DNA of 64,000 bases, taken from assembly GCA_018398815.1 (NCBI GenBank), contig CM031620.1, forward strand, positions 60,616,599 to 60,680,598, written 5' to 3'. The notes under the pieces were generated by a model. The model worked only from the letters and a program-made list of their open reading frames with translations, had not been told where the DNA came from and did no database searches. Positions 33,831 to 45,202 of this stretch are shown one piece after another (positions within the stretch are counted from its first letter, which is position 1; every line of letters starts with the position of its first letter). The stretch is from Conus ventricosus (taxonomy: Eukaryota > Mollusca > Gastropoda > Neogastropoda > Conidae). The position numbers and the translations under genes are program-made.

Positions 33831-33982
33831 AGCAGTAGTACATCCACTTGGTGTCTTCATCGTCGATGAAGGAAGCGGCGTCGATGAAGAAAAGGACGAA
33901 GGTCTGCAGTCTCTTGTGGTACTCCTGAAGCCAGGAGACTCTATGTCGGGCTTGTAGACCTGGAACTCTCGCTCCTCGCCAC
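33831..33982 (-). CDS. HAT1: HAT1 exon A, copy 1
   Basis: Same exon as 61909-62062 with two one-base losses: GGCTTCAGGAGTAC in place of GGCTTCAGGGAGTAC, and TACTACTGCT in place of TACTACCTGCT. Each breaks the frame, and both lie in or beside repeated bases. Splice sites are unchanged. Confidence 0.8.
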
Positions 33983-35160
33983 CTGCAGGCCAGAGGTCAC
34001 AGTAACGTTAGAGGGGCGGGGGTGGGTGGATGGGGGATCTCTATGTGAGGTGTGTAAATCTGAGACTCTTGCTCTTCTCTCCCTGTAAGGTATGGGTCAC
34101 ACACACACCAAAGAATGAATAAGATGAAGGGGGATCTCTGTGTGAGGTGTGTAGATCCAGCACTCTAGCTCCTTTCCACCGTAGGGTATGGTCTCACACA
34201 CACCAAAGAATGAATAAGAGTGAGTAAATCCAAGACTCTTGCTCCCCTCCTTCTGCAAGCCATGTGTCACGCACATGAAACAACGAAAGAGGTCAGGAAA
34301 AAGATCCAACAATCATTCTCACTGCTAGTGTTATGACTGTGTATTCCTCAGTTATGTGGTGTATGTGTGCCTGCCTCTCTGCTTGCCACACCATTTGTCT
34401 CCAACACCCCAGTCACCATCTTTCAACAGTCGCCTCCTGTCGCTAGAATTGATTTTTAACAGAAAGGTAGATCACACAGGTTGTAATCTTGTCTTGCCAA
34501 GGTACAAATAGACCACACAAGACATGGTGCCAAGTAACGCTTGTTTAACGCAGAACATGGAACAAACAGGTCACTTGTTGACAACTGTCTTCTTCATACA
34601 CACAACACTCCTAAGGGAGCAGTCATTTTCAAGTCATCAAGAGGCAACACATTGGAGGAGACATTGCACTGCTGCCAAATCACTTCAGTGGTGTTCAGTG
34701 GCACCTGTTCTGATCCAACATACGCAGGACACCACTTACAACCCCCCTACTGACGACAATAACTGCTTAGGTCGCGGACCTGCGTAAGTGACCTCTCCCT
34801 CCGGAGGACGCCCAACGTCCGTCCCACAACCACCCCCATGAAACTGCTGATACTGTCAACCCGACAGAATCAAACCAAGGCCACAGACGTGGAGAGGACA
34901 TCGACACTGAGGTCACCATGAAGCAGAGCATGAACAGCCACAGAATTTGAGACTTAAAAAACAATTTTTTATGCTGATCGATGAGAATGAGGATGATGAA
35001 GATGATGCTATAGATTTCCATTCCCGTCTGAGACTGCATGACAGGGCTGTACTCTGCGCTTCCTTTCATAACCATGCCTGAGAGATACAGACACCTGCAG
35101 TGCTGGTCAGGAAATCTGACCAACACTCTCAGACATGCATCCATTAAGTGATGAATTGAA
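33983..35160. other. HAT1 intron upstream of exon A
   Basis: No exon recognised. A repeat of about 60-70 bp (ACACACACCAAAGAATGAATAA, then GTGTGAGGTGTGTA..CTCTTGCTC) occurs three times at 34040-34265. Pairs with 62063-63234. Confidence 0.5.
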
Positions 35161-35335
35161 ACTCGACTGTGTGGTCCCAGTCTTCCCAACTGAGCCCGTA
35201 GCAAACTCAACTCTGGGTAGGAGCCGGTCAGGCAAAAAATCCCACATGACTCTGATGGAACCGAACCCACAACCTCCCAGCCGGGAGTCCATGACGCTAC
35301 CACTTCGCCACGGCAGCTGGTATACCATTCCTTAC
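35160..35335 (-). repeat. tRNA-derived SINE, copy 1
   Basis: On the minus strand it starts GCCGTGGCGAAGTGGTAGCG (A-box) and has GTGGGTTCGGTTCC (B-box), followed by a tail to about 35160. One base of the A-box region is missing relative to copy 2. Confidence 0.65.
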
Positions 35336-35568
35336 TTTGCAAGATACTGTTCAGGGAGGATCCTGGAAATCTTGCATGATGACTGTCCAGCATCAGATGT
35401 TGGTTGGCTGGCACGAATCCGCAATTCGAACGGTGGAGTAGAAAACCAGGTACATAAATAAAATCAACTTTCAACAACACAGAGTATGTAGGACTGGCTT
35501 GTCACAGCTTTCTATCTCATCATACTCCTCAAGTTAATTTTTTCTCACTTGCTTTTCTTTCATAAGGT

Positions 35569-35790
35569 AGTTGCAAAGTGAGACGACTGCAGCGGAAATC
35601 TAAACAAATCTTAAATAACTTCCTTGCGCTGAACCAATCAAAGCTTAGTGAATTTTCGTTATTTTATTCGTTTGTATCTCACCCGAAGAAGACCTAAGAG
35701 GTCGAAACGCATTGTGTTTTGTCTTGTGACTCGTTTGTCCACGTTTCTCTGGCGGTTCACTAACATTTATTTAAGATTTCATAAGGTAAC
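35569..35790 (+). repeat. Single arm with hammerhead-like core
   Basis: GAAGAAGACCTAAGAGGTCG, then AAACGCATTGTGTTTTGTC at 35685-35720. The first base of the core CTGA is changed to CCGA, so it is probably inactive. It shares GTTGCAAAGTGAGACGACTG with the DNA just before 23121. The counterpart is 63657-63870. Confidence 0.5.
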
Positions 35791-36007
35791 TCAAAATATA
35801 ACAATAACCAATTTATGCTCCATTCATCCATTTATGCTCCATTTATAAGGACATCAGATGTCTTCAAAACCTGTGTGTTGAAGCTGACAGTGTCTAATGA
35901 TTGAATCGGTGCTGCAGTGATTAAGAATAACAGTGATTAAGAATAACAAGGCTAAGCCAAATAGAGAACTGGAATTCTCATGAACAAATTGTTTGCAGAT
36001 CAGCAAT

Positions 36008-36490
36008 TTAACCCTTACGCCGCTGACGTCGGCATTCGACGACAACGTGGCTCACCACCGACGTTGCTGATAGGCAACCAACTAGGGTTACTTACTCCCG
36101 ATACTCTCACTCTCCAAATTGATGAGACAGAAAGCCAGCAATAAACGTCATAGTTGGGGGTTTCCCTGACCTGTGCTCACAGCCACTTGCTACGTCAAGC
36201 ACTGTTCAGTTAAGTGTTTTTATAAAAATTATATTATGACTGTTTTTTCCATTTACTATGACGTCACAACCAAGCACTTCACATACTTGACCTCGCAGTA
36301 CATTTACCACAGATCAAGCGCTGGAAATATTGAATCGACGGTCAGTTGATCCAGCTTCAGATGAAGACCCAGATAGTCACGAGGAAACATTATGGATAGT
36401 GAGAGCTTGACCAAATTGCTGCAAAGTGAGGCGTTGGACTGTGGCCAAGTGGTGGGGAGAGACGAGCACACAAGAGATAGACTAGATTGT
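36008..36490 (+). mobile_element. piggyBac-like element fragment, left end only
   Basis: Begins with TTAA at 36008-36011, then CCCTTACGCCGCTGACGTCG. It keeps the ATGACGTCACAACCAAGCAC start and the GAAGACCCAGATAGTCACGA segment, which is uninterrupted here and interrupted by a LINE tail in the other members. The right end is missing. It lies just outside the duplicated block. Confidence 0.6.
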
Positions 36491-36621
36491 ATATGGACTA
36501 GTCCGCGCGCAGTAACGCCTCCTTGATGAAACTGAAACTATAATACCTACAGTGACTGTATGAAGTGTAGAACATACCTGTTGTGATTGTTTAGAACTGT
36601 ATACGCCTATAGTGACTGTAT

Positions 36622-36709
36622 GGATAAGATAAGATAATGTTGCTTATAGCCCAGCCACCGCAGAGGGCCACATCAGGGCTGTCACCACGTTAAAATCAAC
36701 TCACCAGTC

Positions 36710-36754
<45 letters not shown>

Positions 36755-38627
36755 ACATCTCGTTAAATGACATCGTCTACAAACGAACCAGAAACTTTGT
36801 TAAAAATCCTTCTTCCGTAAAATCTCAAATCAGATGAAAAATGTTAATTTCTCTCAAAAAACCCAAGGATCACGTCAGGCGGACATCCCTGAACAGGATC
36901 TTCATGGACTCCGCTGTAAAATGTTTGTGTCTCACATCGTGCAAGTCCCAACACCTAAAAGAACATGTTTCATTGTGAGTGGTGCATGACATGGAATGCA
37001 CCACGGAGCTTTCACTCTTTAAAAGGTAAGAATGGGTAAAAATACGAATGGCCGGTGTGCAGCCGGCACAGAACCTTCCTCTTTCGACCACTCCGGACGT
37101 AGATGGAAGGAATTTTTAAGGTTTGGACGGATCTGAAAGAGTTTGTTATTCGTCTGTTGTTCCAATCCTCCTGCCAGAGGTCTCTCACATAATTCTTTAA
37201 ATTTTTGGGGTTTCAATCTGAGCAGGGGATATAAGTGTTGGACAGTTTCTCTCTTGTGGCGTTCTTGGGCTAAACGATCAACCATTTCTTTCCCCCGCCG
37301 ATGCCAACATGGCCAGGAACCCAAGCAAGAGTAATGTTGTAACCGTCCGCCTTCAACTTGCTAAAAAGTTCAAAAAAAAATAAAAGTTCTGGATGCTGAA
37401 GGTTGCGGCACTATGGCCTCCAAAGCTGACACGAATCCGACAAACCGAAAGTCCCTCCTCGAAGAAAGGGAGATTATCTTCAAGCCAGTACTAGAGCATA
37501 AGTTCAGCAGAATAGACAGAACTCTGAATGTTTTATGTTCCAACAATATCTGAGAAGGAGCCCCAGGGCAGTAAGGGTGCACGGCCACCCACCTCAGACT
37601 TTGGAACCGTCAGTGAAAACTTTTTGATAGGATGGGAATTTGGAACAGAGCTTTGGCATACAAAGCCTTGTACGCCAGAGAGCTGGGAGACTCCTTACGG
37701 AAAGCTTTCGAGATCGAAACGAATCTCTGGTGTGAAAAAGGTCCATGGAGGTTGATCCGGAAACTTGGAAAAATCGGAAACTACTCCCAGGTCTATACCT
37801 GCATTCCGCACGTGAGGCTGCATACGAAGCCCAAACGGCGGAATACATTTCGGGTTATTTCAAACTTACTTGGGAAAGGAGGGTCAAAAACACAGTCATA
37901 GGCAGATTCGGCGGTTTGAGAACAGTCGGATGTAATAATTCAAAGACATTTCAGCCTGCGATTGGACAGTGAAGGTTCACCTGCCCTGCGTACAGGCGTA
38001 CACAGGGGTGGGCGGAACCTCCAAGACAGAGACGAAAACCCTTGATGGTGGATAGGTCCAAGAGTTTGAGGTAAGATGATCTTGCGGAGCCGTACACAGC
38101 ACAACCGTAGTCCATTTAGAACGGACCAGGGCTCTGTAGAGGTGCAACAAGTTTTCTTATCACGCCCCAGTCGGTTTTGCGCTACGACTCGCAGAATATT
38201 CCCGTGCTTTCTGGCAAGCAGTTTTGAGGTTTTGAATGGCTGAGAAAGTTAATTTTTGGTCAAAAATGACTCCCAGAAATTTGGCCTCTTTAACACTGAA
38301 TGAAGATTTCCCTTTGAATTCAGGGTCTGGAAAAAACTGACGAAATATGGGAAATGATACATGCGTCCTTGTTGGGGAAAAGGTGAAACCGTTTTCATCT
38401 GCCCACCGATGGATTTTACTCAAGCTGGAGCCTCGCTGGAACTCGGTACAGCTCCGTTGCGTAGACACAAAACCCACAAACAATGAGCAGTCTGAACCTG
38501 CTGAACTGATGAACATGTATTACTGATGCTAAAGAGGGCGAGTAGATCTCCCCTGTGGGAAAACCCAACTCCTCCGTGGACATCAGAGAGAGTGGTCAAC
38601 CCGGGCTGAAACTGCGTTCTGCCAAAA
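36622..38627 (-). mobile_element. I/Jockey-like LINE, 3' part, cut by the gap
   Basis: The coding strand is minus. The 3' end is a long A-run (T on the minus strand reading aside, 36717-36749 on plus) followed by the tail ending in (TTATC)n at 36622-36640. The same tail is found alone at 24766 and 52851. The 5' part is lost in the N gap. Confidence 0.75.
36870..38627 (-). pseudogene. LINE reverse transcriptase and RNase H, degraded
   Basis: From the gap downward: GLTTLSDVHGGVGFSHRGDL then LFSISNT, a worn palm segment, SLFVGFV where the FVDD box should be, LSKIHRWADENGFTFSPTRT, and KEAKFLGVIFDQKLTFS. Later come VPGHVGIGG-like GHVGIG with EMVDRLAQERHK, the end of an RNase H domain, and HLRPEWSKEE. 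The FVDD Asp pair is not readable, so it is inactive. RT plus RNase H order supports the I/Jockey group. Confidence 0.75.
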
Positions 38628-39627
38628 NNNNNNNNNNNNNNNNNNNNNNNNNNNNNNNNNNNNNNNNNNNNNNNNNNNNNNNNNNNNNNNNNNNNNNNNN
38701 NNNNNNNNNNNNNNNNNNNNNNNNNNNNNNNNNNNNNNNNNNNNNNNNNNNNNNNNNNNNNNNNNNNNNNNNNNNNNNNNNNNNNNNNNNNNNNNNNNNN
38801 NNNNNNNNNNNNNNNNNNNNNNNNNNNNNNNNNNNNNNNNNNNNNNNNNNNNNNNNNNNNNNNNNNNNNNNNNNNNNNNNNNNNNNNNNNNNNNNNNNNN
38901 NNNNNNNNNNNNNNNNNNNNNNNNNNNNNNNNNNNNNNNNNNNNNNNNNNNNNNNNNNNNNNNNNNNNNNNNNNNNNNNNNNNNNNNNNNNNNNNNNNNN
39001 NNNNNNNNNNNNNNNNNNNNNNNNNNNNNNNNNNNNNNNNNNNNNNNNNNNNNNNNNNNNNNNNNNNNNNNNNNNNNNNNNNNNNNNNNNNNNNNNNNNN
39101 NNNNNNNNNNNNNNNNNNNNNNNNNNNNNNNNNNNNNNNNNNNNNNNNNNNNNNNNNNNNNNNNNNNNNNNNNNNNNNNNNNNNNNNNNNNNNNNNNNNN
39201 NNNNNNNNNNNNNNNNNNNNNNNNNNNNNNNNNNNNNNNNNNNNNNNNNNNNNNNNNNNNNNNNNNNNNNNNNNNNNNNNNNNNNNNNNNNNNNNNNNNN
39301 NNNNNNNNNNNNNNNNNNNNNNNNNNNNNNNNNNNNNNNNNNNNNNNNNNNNNNNNNNNNNNNNNNNNNNNNNNNNNNNNNNNNNNNNNNNNNNNNNNNN
39401 NNNNNNNNNNNNNNNNNNNNNNNNNNNNNNNNNNNNNNNNNNNNNNNNNNNNNNNNNNNNNNNNNNNNNNNNNNNNNNNNNNNNNNNNNNNNNNNNNNNN
39501 NNNNNNNNNNNNNNNNNNNNNNNNNNNNNNNNNNNNNNNNNNNNNNNNNNNNNNNNNNNNNNNNNNNNNNNNNNNNNNNNNNNNNNNNNNNNNNNNNNNN
39601 NNNNNNNNNNNNNNNNNNNNNNNNNNN
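38628..39627. other. Assembly gap, exactly 1000 N
   Basis: The run of N is exactly 1000 bases, a typical placeholder of unknown true length. Sequence right of it restarts inside DNA already seen at about 2595. Frames crossing it are meaningless. Confidence 0.99.
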
Positions 39628-41074
39628 CACTTTGTGTAATTGCTTGGTAAAATTTGCCATCACAACGTTTTGTGAATGTGACAGGACAGAATTGTAGTCT
39701 TTTGGCAGTGACGGTGAACATGGGAGCCAAGGCCGCTACTGGTGGTAAGGTCGATGCAAAGTGTGCAAGCCTCGTATTTACCCTCTTGACAGTTGTAGAG
39801 TTGTCAAAAGCGAGTGAAGACAAACTTTCACTCACATACAGGCTGGAGCACAGCTGACTTGAAAAATCTCTGGAAAACGGCCAGGGCCCATGGGCCACGC
39901 CCTGATGGGAGATTGGTTTGTTTTGTGAGTTATCCATGTCGCCTGGTGATGACAGAACAATATCTCTAGTGTGGACATAACCACAGTCACTGAATGATGA
40001 TGGAACAATATCTCTAGTGTGGACACGACCACTGTCACTGAATGATGAAAGAACAATATCTCTAGTGTGGACACAACCACTGTGACTCTGTGCATCTCAC
40101 TTCTTTTCTTGCTGTTTATAACCAAGCCCAACGCACGAGTACATACGACATATCACGTATCAGGGCTGTCACAGTGTTGAAATAAAATCCACACATGTTC
40201 CTTTTTAAAAAAAAAAAGGGGGGGGGGAGGGGGGGACCATTAATCAAATGAGGAAATGCAGTGTGCTGTGGTCCTGAAGCATCACCATGCTTCTTGCAGT
40301 GCACGTGTTCTTGCAGTGCACGTGTTCACACAGCACTGTTAACATGACTGGCATAGTTCAGCTCTTTTCAAAAACAAAAAAATGACAACATGCACATGCC
40401 ATTCCTAACTTGTTCACTTTCCGAAAACAAAAACAAAACAAAAAAACAACAACACTGATTGGTTTTGTTCACTTTTGTAGTCTTTTCAATCCACACAGAT
40501 CAGCAGTTGAGAGTTATGCCTTCCTCAAACGTTTTGTCTTGATTAATGATTCATGACATGCAAGACTTTAGATTCCCCCTAAAGCCAAAGTCTAGATGCG
40601 TAATGCACAACCAGAAAAAAAAAAATGGCTGAAGAAGTAGCATTCACCTACATATATGCCCACCAACGAACTGGTCTGATCAATGAATGCAGAAGCACAG
40701 CAACACACCGTAACAGCTGCAGTGGCACTGTGTTGAACATAGAATCATGGAAACCTGGTTTGGAAAAACTGGGTACGGCACAAGACTCGGGTGATTAAGC
40801 GTTTCGTGACCCTTTTCTTCTTATCAGCGAACCTTTTTTTAACTCAGATGTTCGCTTTTCCTCTCTCTGATAATCAGGTGATTTTTATCTAAAATCCTTG
40901 GAGCCAAGAATTCTGCAGCCTGCACATATTTATATAAATAAAGTGTCATTTTATGCCTCTTGTTTCATAATGAAACATTAATTAAATGCCAGTGAACTTA
41001 ATCTGAAGCCTTTCACACTGTTGAGATAACATGAAGGCAGAGAAAGCTGTTTCTTCTTCTAAAGTGAGACGACA
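39628..41074. other. HAT1 3' flank, copy 2
   Basis: Counterpart of about 2600-4045: the 47-bp array (39950-40090), the LINE tail remnant (40160-40225) and repeat R1 (40360-40860). No gene. Confidence 0.6.
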
Positions 41075-41147
41075 GGCCTTGATTTTGATGGCTACTTTAA
41101 CTTTTCTTTTGTGAGGAAAAGTTAAAGAAGCCATCGAAATCAAGACC
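41075..41147. other. Hairpin, copy 2 of 4046-4119
   Basis: Same stem with one base fewer in the loop. The arms are unchanged as far as I can read, although the surrounding DNA has several small indels. Confidence 0.6.
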
Positions 41148-41387
41148 AGATGCCCCAGCCTGAACAGAGATCAAGGCTTTGAACTTCCCCCCATCTACAA
41201 TCAGATCCTGACAACCGTTCACCCCCCACAACATGCCCCATCAGGCCTCGCTGCCACAACAGCAACAGTGAGCTGAAGAAGACAGGGCGACCCTGTCAAA
41301 ATATTCTCCAAGTAAGTTTTTGATTCTGAGTCTAATTACGTTTCTAATGTCAAATCCAGAAACCTATATTCTTATTTGCTTATGAAT

Positions 41388-41725
41388 ATTTCCAGAACCA
41401 CAGCCAGCACTGTGAAGTATGGAGAAACTGGTGCGGGAGATGACCGACTGTAACATTTCCAGAACCACAGCCAGCACTGTGAAGTATGAAGAAACTGGTG
41501 CGGGAGATGGCCGACTGTAACATTTCCAGAACCACAGCCAGCACTGTGAAGTATGAAGAAACTGGTGCGGGAGATGCCCGACTGTAACATTTCCAGAACC
41601 ACAGCCAGCACTGTGAAGTATGAAAAACGGTGTGGGAGATGGCCGACTGTAACATTTCCAGAACCACAGCCAGCACTGTGAAGTATGAAGAAACTGGTGC
41701 GGGAGATGACCGACTGTAACATTCC
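41388..41725. repeat. Minisatellite, about 66-68 bp unit, five copies
   Basis: Expanded counterpart of 4364-4565. The fourth unit has a small internal deletion. Confidence 0.85.
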
Positions 41726-42623
41726 ACGCACATTGAATAGATTGAGAGATGTGCACTTCAACAAACTCAGCATGCTGCAGCAGATCAAATGACACAAGTT
41801 TAGAAATAGTATCCCCAAACCTGAAGGGAAGCGATTCTAGATTCTTTTGAACATGTGAAAAAAGGGAGTTAAAGTGAAAAAGTGGAGTTAAAAGCTGTCA
41901 TTGTTTGAAAATTGGCATACTGTTGAATTCAAACACCTTGGCTCATGTTTCTCATCGCTGAAATTTCACAGCCAATGGAAAATGGGGAATGATTACAAAA
42001 TTTAAATGAGACCTACCTGTGGCTGAAATTTAACTTGAATCAACCTGAATAAATCATTTGGGGTCAGTGCTCAATTGCCAGTCCATCATGATTATAATGA
42101 TCCTACTTCCAACCCAGGCAAATCTTATTTCAGATCGAGAAACACTTGCAGCCAGATCCTGGCTAGTTTCCAGCTTCACATCTCACACGAGTGCTGACCC
42201 CCCAAAGACATGCTCAAAATGATGTCAAACATAGGTAGGATATGTCAATTTCAGTAATGTGATGTGGTGTGACATTAACAGGCTGGTCCGCATGCACTGG
42301 TGTGGTGTGACATAAACTGGCTGGTCCGCATGCACTAATGATGCCTTGGAACAGACCCTGAAGCGTAGTATCATCTGATGGAACGTAGTTTTCAGTGGTA
42401 ATAAGAAATATCAAAAAAAGAAAAGAAGAGATGACACAGACACATACACACACACAACAAACACACCAGCTCTCAGGATGATAAACCCTCCAACAAGACG
42501 GTCTGGCTGCAAAGGATGTCATCACTCTTGCAACTACAATGTTTCCCAGTATAACTTTGTGACAGTCACTCCAAGTCCTTCACCCACCCCACCCCCAAAG
42601 TCTCTTTGGCTGGAGTCCATCCT

Positions 42624-42794
42624 CTAGGCGTCCGAGTCCAGCCGATTCAGAATGTGTCGGTACATGTCCACATGTTCCTGAAACTGCTTCTCCAGCACCA
42701 TCTGACGCTGCTCGGAGGATGTGTTGCTCATCATCTGGGCCAGCTCATCCGGCTGCAGGGCACGCTCCAGCTTGTGGTAGTCACGCTGCGTCCT
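42624..42794 (-). CDS. HAT1: HAT1 exon F, copy 2 (last coding exon)
   Basis: Encodes 56 residues: RTQRDYHKLERALQPDELAQ, then MMSNTSSEQRQMVLEKQFQE, then HVDMYRHILNRLDSDA and TAG. It matches the human HAT1 C-terminus (KKQRDLAKMRKCLRPEELTN..LEESFQELVEDYRRVIERL). The frame is open with no correction. The 3' splice site is (TG)nCAG/AGGACG and sits directly at the edge of the 26-34 bp array, whose units carry the same (TG)nCAG/AG phrase. Confidence 0.92.
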   Translation of the reverse strand, partial: RTQRDYHKLERALQPDELAQMMSNTSSEQRQMVLEKQFQEHVDMYRHILNRLDSDA

Positions 42795-42799
42795 CTGCA

Positions 42800-44455
42800 C
42801 ACACACACGCATAGAGTCAGTTCTTTGCACATACATACACCCTGTCACAGTTCTCTGCACATACATACACCCTGTCACAGTTCTCTGCACAACATACACC
42901 CTGTCACAGTTCTCTGCACATACATACACCCTGTCACAGTTCTCTGCACACCCACCCTGTCACAGTTCTCTGGACACAACCCGTCACAGTTCTCTGCACA
43001 CGCACACCCTGTCACAGTTCTCTGGACACAACCCTGTCACAGTTCTCTGGACACACACACCCTGTCACAGTTCTCTGGACACACACACCCTGTCACAGTT
43101 CTCTGGACACACACACCCTGTCACAGTTCTCTGCACACACACCCTGTCACAGTTCTCTGCACACACACACCCTGTCACAGTTCTCTGGACACACACCCTG
43201 TCACAGTTCTCTGCACACACACCCTGTCACAGTTCTCTGCACACACACCCTGTCACAGTTCTCTGCACACACACACACCCTGTCACAGTTCTCTGGACAC
43301 ACACCCTGTCACAGTTCTCTGCACACACACCACACACCCTGTCACAGTTCTCTGCCCCACACACACACACACCTGTCACAGTTCTCTGCACACACACACA
43401 CACACCCTGTCACAGTTCTCTGCACACACACGCACACCTGTCACAGTTCTCTGACACACACCCTGTCACAGTTCTCCCCTGCACACACCACACACACCCT
43501 GTCACAGTTCTCTACACACACACACCTGTCACAGTTCTCTGCACACACACCCTGTCACAGTTCTCTGCACACACACCCCACACACCTGTCACAGTTCTCT
43601 GCCACACACCCTGTCACAGTTCTCTGCACACACACACCCTGTCACAGTTCTCTGCACACACACCCTGTCACAGTTCTCTGCACACACACACCCTGTCAGT
43701 TCTCTGCACCACACCCTGTCACAGTTCTCTGCACACACAAAACACACCCTGTCACAGTTCTCTGCACACACCCTGTCACAGTTCTCTGCACACACACACC
43801 CTGTCACAGTTCTCTGCACACACACACCCTGTCACAGTTCTCTGCACACACACCCTGTCACAGTTCTCTGCACACACACACACCCTGTCAGTTTTCTGCA
43901 CACACACCCTGTCACAGTTCTCTGCACACACACACCATGTCAGTTCTCTGCACACAACCCTGTCACAGTTCTCTGCCACACACACCCTGTCACAGTTCTC
44001 TGACACACACACCCTGTCACAGTTCACTGGACACAAACCCTGTCACAGTTCTCTGCACACACGCACACCCTGTCACAGTTCTCTGCACACACACGCACCC
44101 TGTCACAGTTCTCTGCACCCCACACACACCCTGTCACAGTTCTCTGCACACACACACACCTGTCACAGTTCTCTGCACACACACACAACCCTGTCACAGT
44201 TCTCTGCACACACACCCTGTCACAGTTCTCTGGACACACCCTGTCACAGTTCTCTGCACCAACACACACACACCCTGTCACAGTTCTCTGCACACACACC
44301 CTGTCACAGTTCTCTGCACACACACACACACACACACCCTGTCACAGTTCTCTGCACAACACACACCCTGGGCACAGTTCTCTGCACACACACACACCCT
44401 GTCACAGTTCTCTGCACACACACACACCCTGTCACAGTTCTCTGCACACACACCC
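42800..44455. repeat. 26-34 bp minisatellite at the HAT1 last-exon acceptor, copy 2
   Basis: Same array as 5650-7810 but about 500 bp shorter (about 57 units), with more variants lacking one CA. Confidence 0.95.
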
Positions 44456-44544
44456 TGTCATAGAACTGCTGCTCTTTAAATATTGCAACCATCTTTGTGC
44501 ATTAACTGTTAAGTATGGCAATGCTCTGTGCTTTCCTGTCTGCA

Positions 44545-45002
44545 CTCCTGTCTTACCTGTTGTACGTTGAGATACTGCAGCTGATCTTCTCACCTAAAAC
44601 GATCTGTTCAGACATCTCTTCACATCCAGGTGTACCTGTTGTACATTGAGATACTGCAGCTGATCTGTCTCACCTGAAAGGGTCTGTTCAGACGTCTCTT
44701 CACTTCCAGGTGTACCTGTTGTACATTGAGATACAGCAGCTGATCTGTCTCTCCTGAAAGGGTTTGTTCAGACATCTTTCACTTCCAGGTGTTACCTGTT
44801 GTACATTGAGATACAGCAGCTGATCTGTCTCACCTGAAAGGGTCTGTTCAGACGTCTCTTCACTTCCACTAGTTCCAGGTGTACCTGTTGTACACTGAGA
44901 TACAGCAGCTGATCTGTCTCACCTGAAAGGGTCTGTTCAGACATCTCTTCACATCCAGGTGTACCTTTTTTACATTGAGATACAGCAGCTGATCTGTCTC
45001 AC
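44545..45002 (-). repeat. 80-bp array made from HAT1 exon E end plus 5' splice site, copy 2
   Basis: About 5.5 units of the same 80-bp repeat, with small unit-level indels and one 11-bp insertion near 44868. Confidence 0.9.
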
Positions 45003-45118
45003 CTGAAAGGGTTTGTTCAGACGTCTCTTCACGTCCAATCTGTACTGTTTGTACATAGAGACGTTGCTCTCGTCAGTGATCTTCAGACGCAGGATCTCAT
45101 ACACCGCCTGGTCTGCCG
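45003..45118 (-). CDS. HAT1: HAT1 exon E, copy 2
   Basis: Encodes RQTRR then VYEILRLKITDESNVSMYKQ and YRLDVKRRLNKPFQ, matching human ARRVYEILRLLVTD..YRSYRLDIKRRL. A GG where copy 1 has GGG splits the first five codons from the rest. With three G the exon is in phase with D and F. The 3' splice site is GTTACAG and the 5' splice site is TTTCAG/GTGAGAC. The 80-bp array that begins at this donor repeats the last 58 bp or so of the exon itself. Confidence 0.88.
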
Positions 45119-45202
45119 CTGTAACAGAATCCAATTCACACGTTATCATGTCAACGCCCATTCCTTTTTTTTGTCTTTTTACAGAAATGTATGAAGACTT
45201 AG

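Larger units (their letters stand above)
5470..33982 (-). pseudogene. HAT1: HAT1, C-terminal six exons, copy 1 (frame-damaged)
   Basis: Gene span for histone acetyltransferase 1, which acetylates lysines on new histone H4 in the cytoplasm and nucleus with an RbAp46-type partner. Six exons are in order on the minus strand: A 33831-33982, B 32822-32926, C 27234-27338, D 23830-23977, E 8308-8425 and F 5470-5637. Splice phases fit where testable. Several exons hold one-base indels relative to copy 2, and the stop codon is CAG instead of TAG. N-terminal exons are absent upstream before the gap. The damage may be consensus error on one haplotype rather than true pseudogenisation, so the pseudogene label describes this sequence as given. 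Confidence 0.75.
2595..35920. repeat. Large duplicated block, copy 1 (HAT1 locus)
   Basis: This block matches 39628-64000 in order and orientation across exons, arrays and old mobile elements. Interruptions are a hAT-like element (11129-12700) and a DIRS element (13815-20707) present only here, and a hAT-like element (47060-48574) present only in copy 2. Small indels and array length differences are common. Unmerged haplotypes are more likely than a genuine duplication because the block is interrupted by a gap of exactly 1000 N. Confidence 0.9.

Noticed and set aside
38420..39937. Long open frames spanning about 38.4-39.9 kb on both strands
   Set aside because: They are open only because the 1000 N contain no stop codons.
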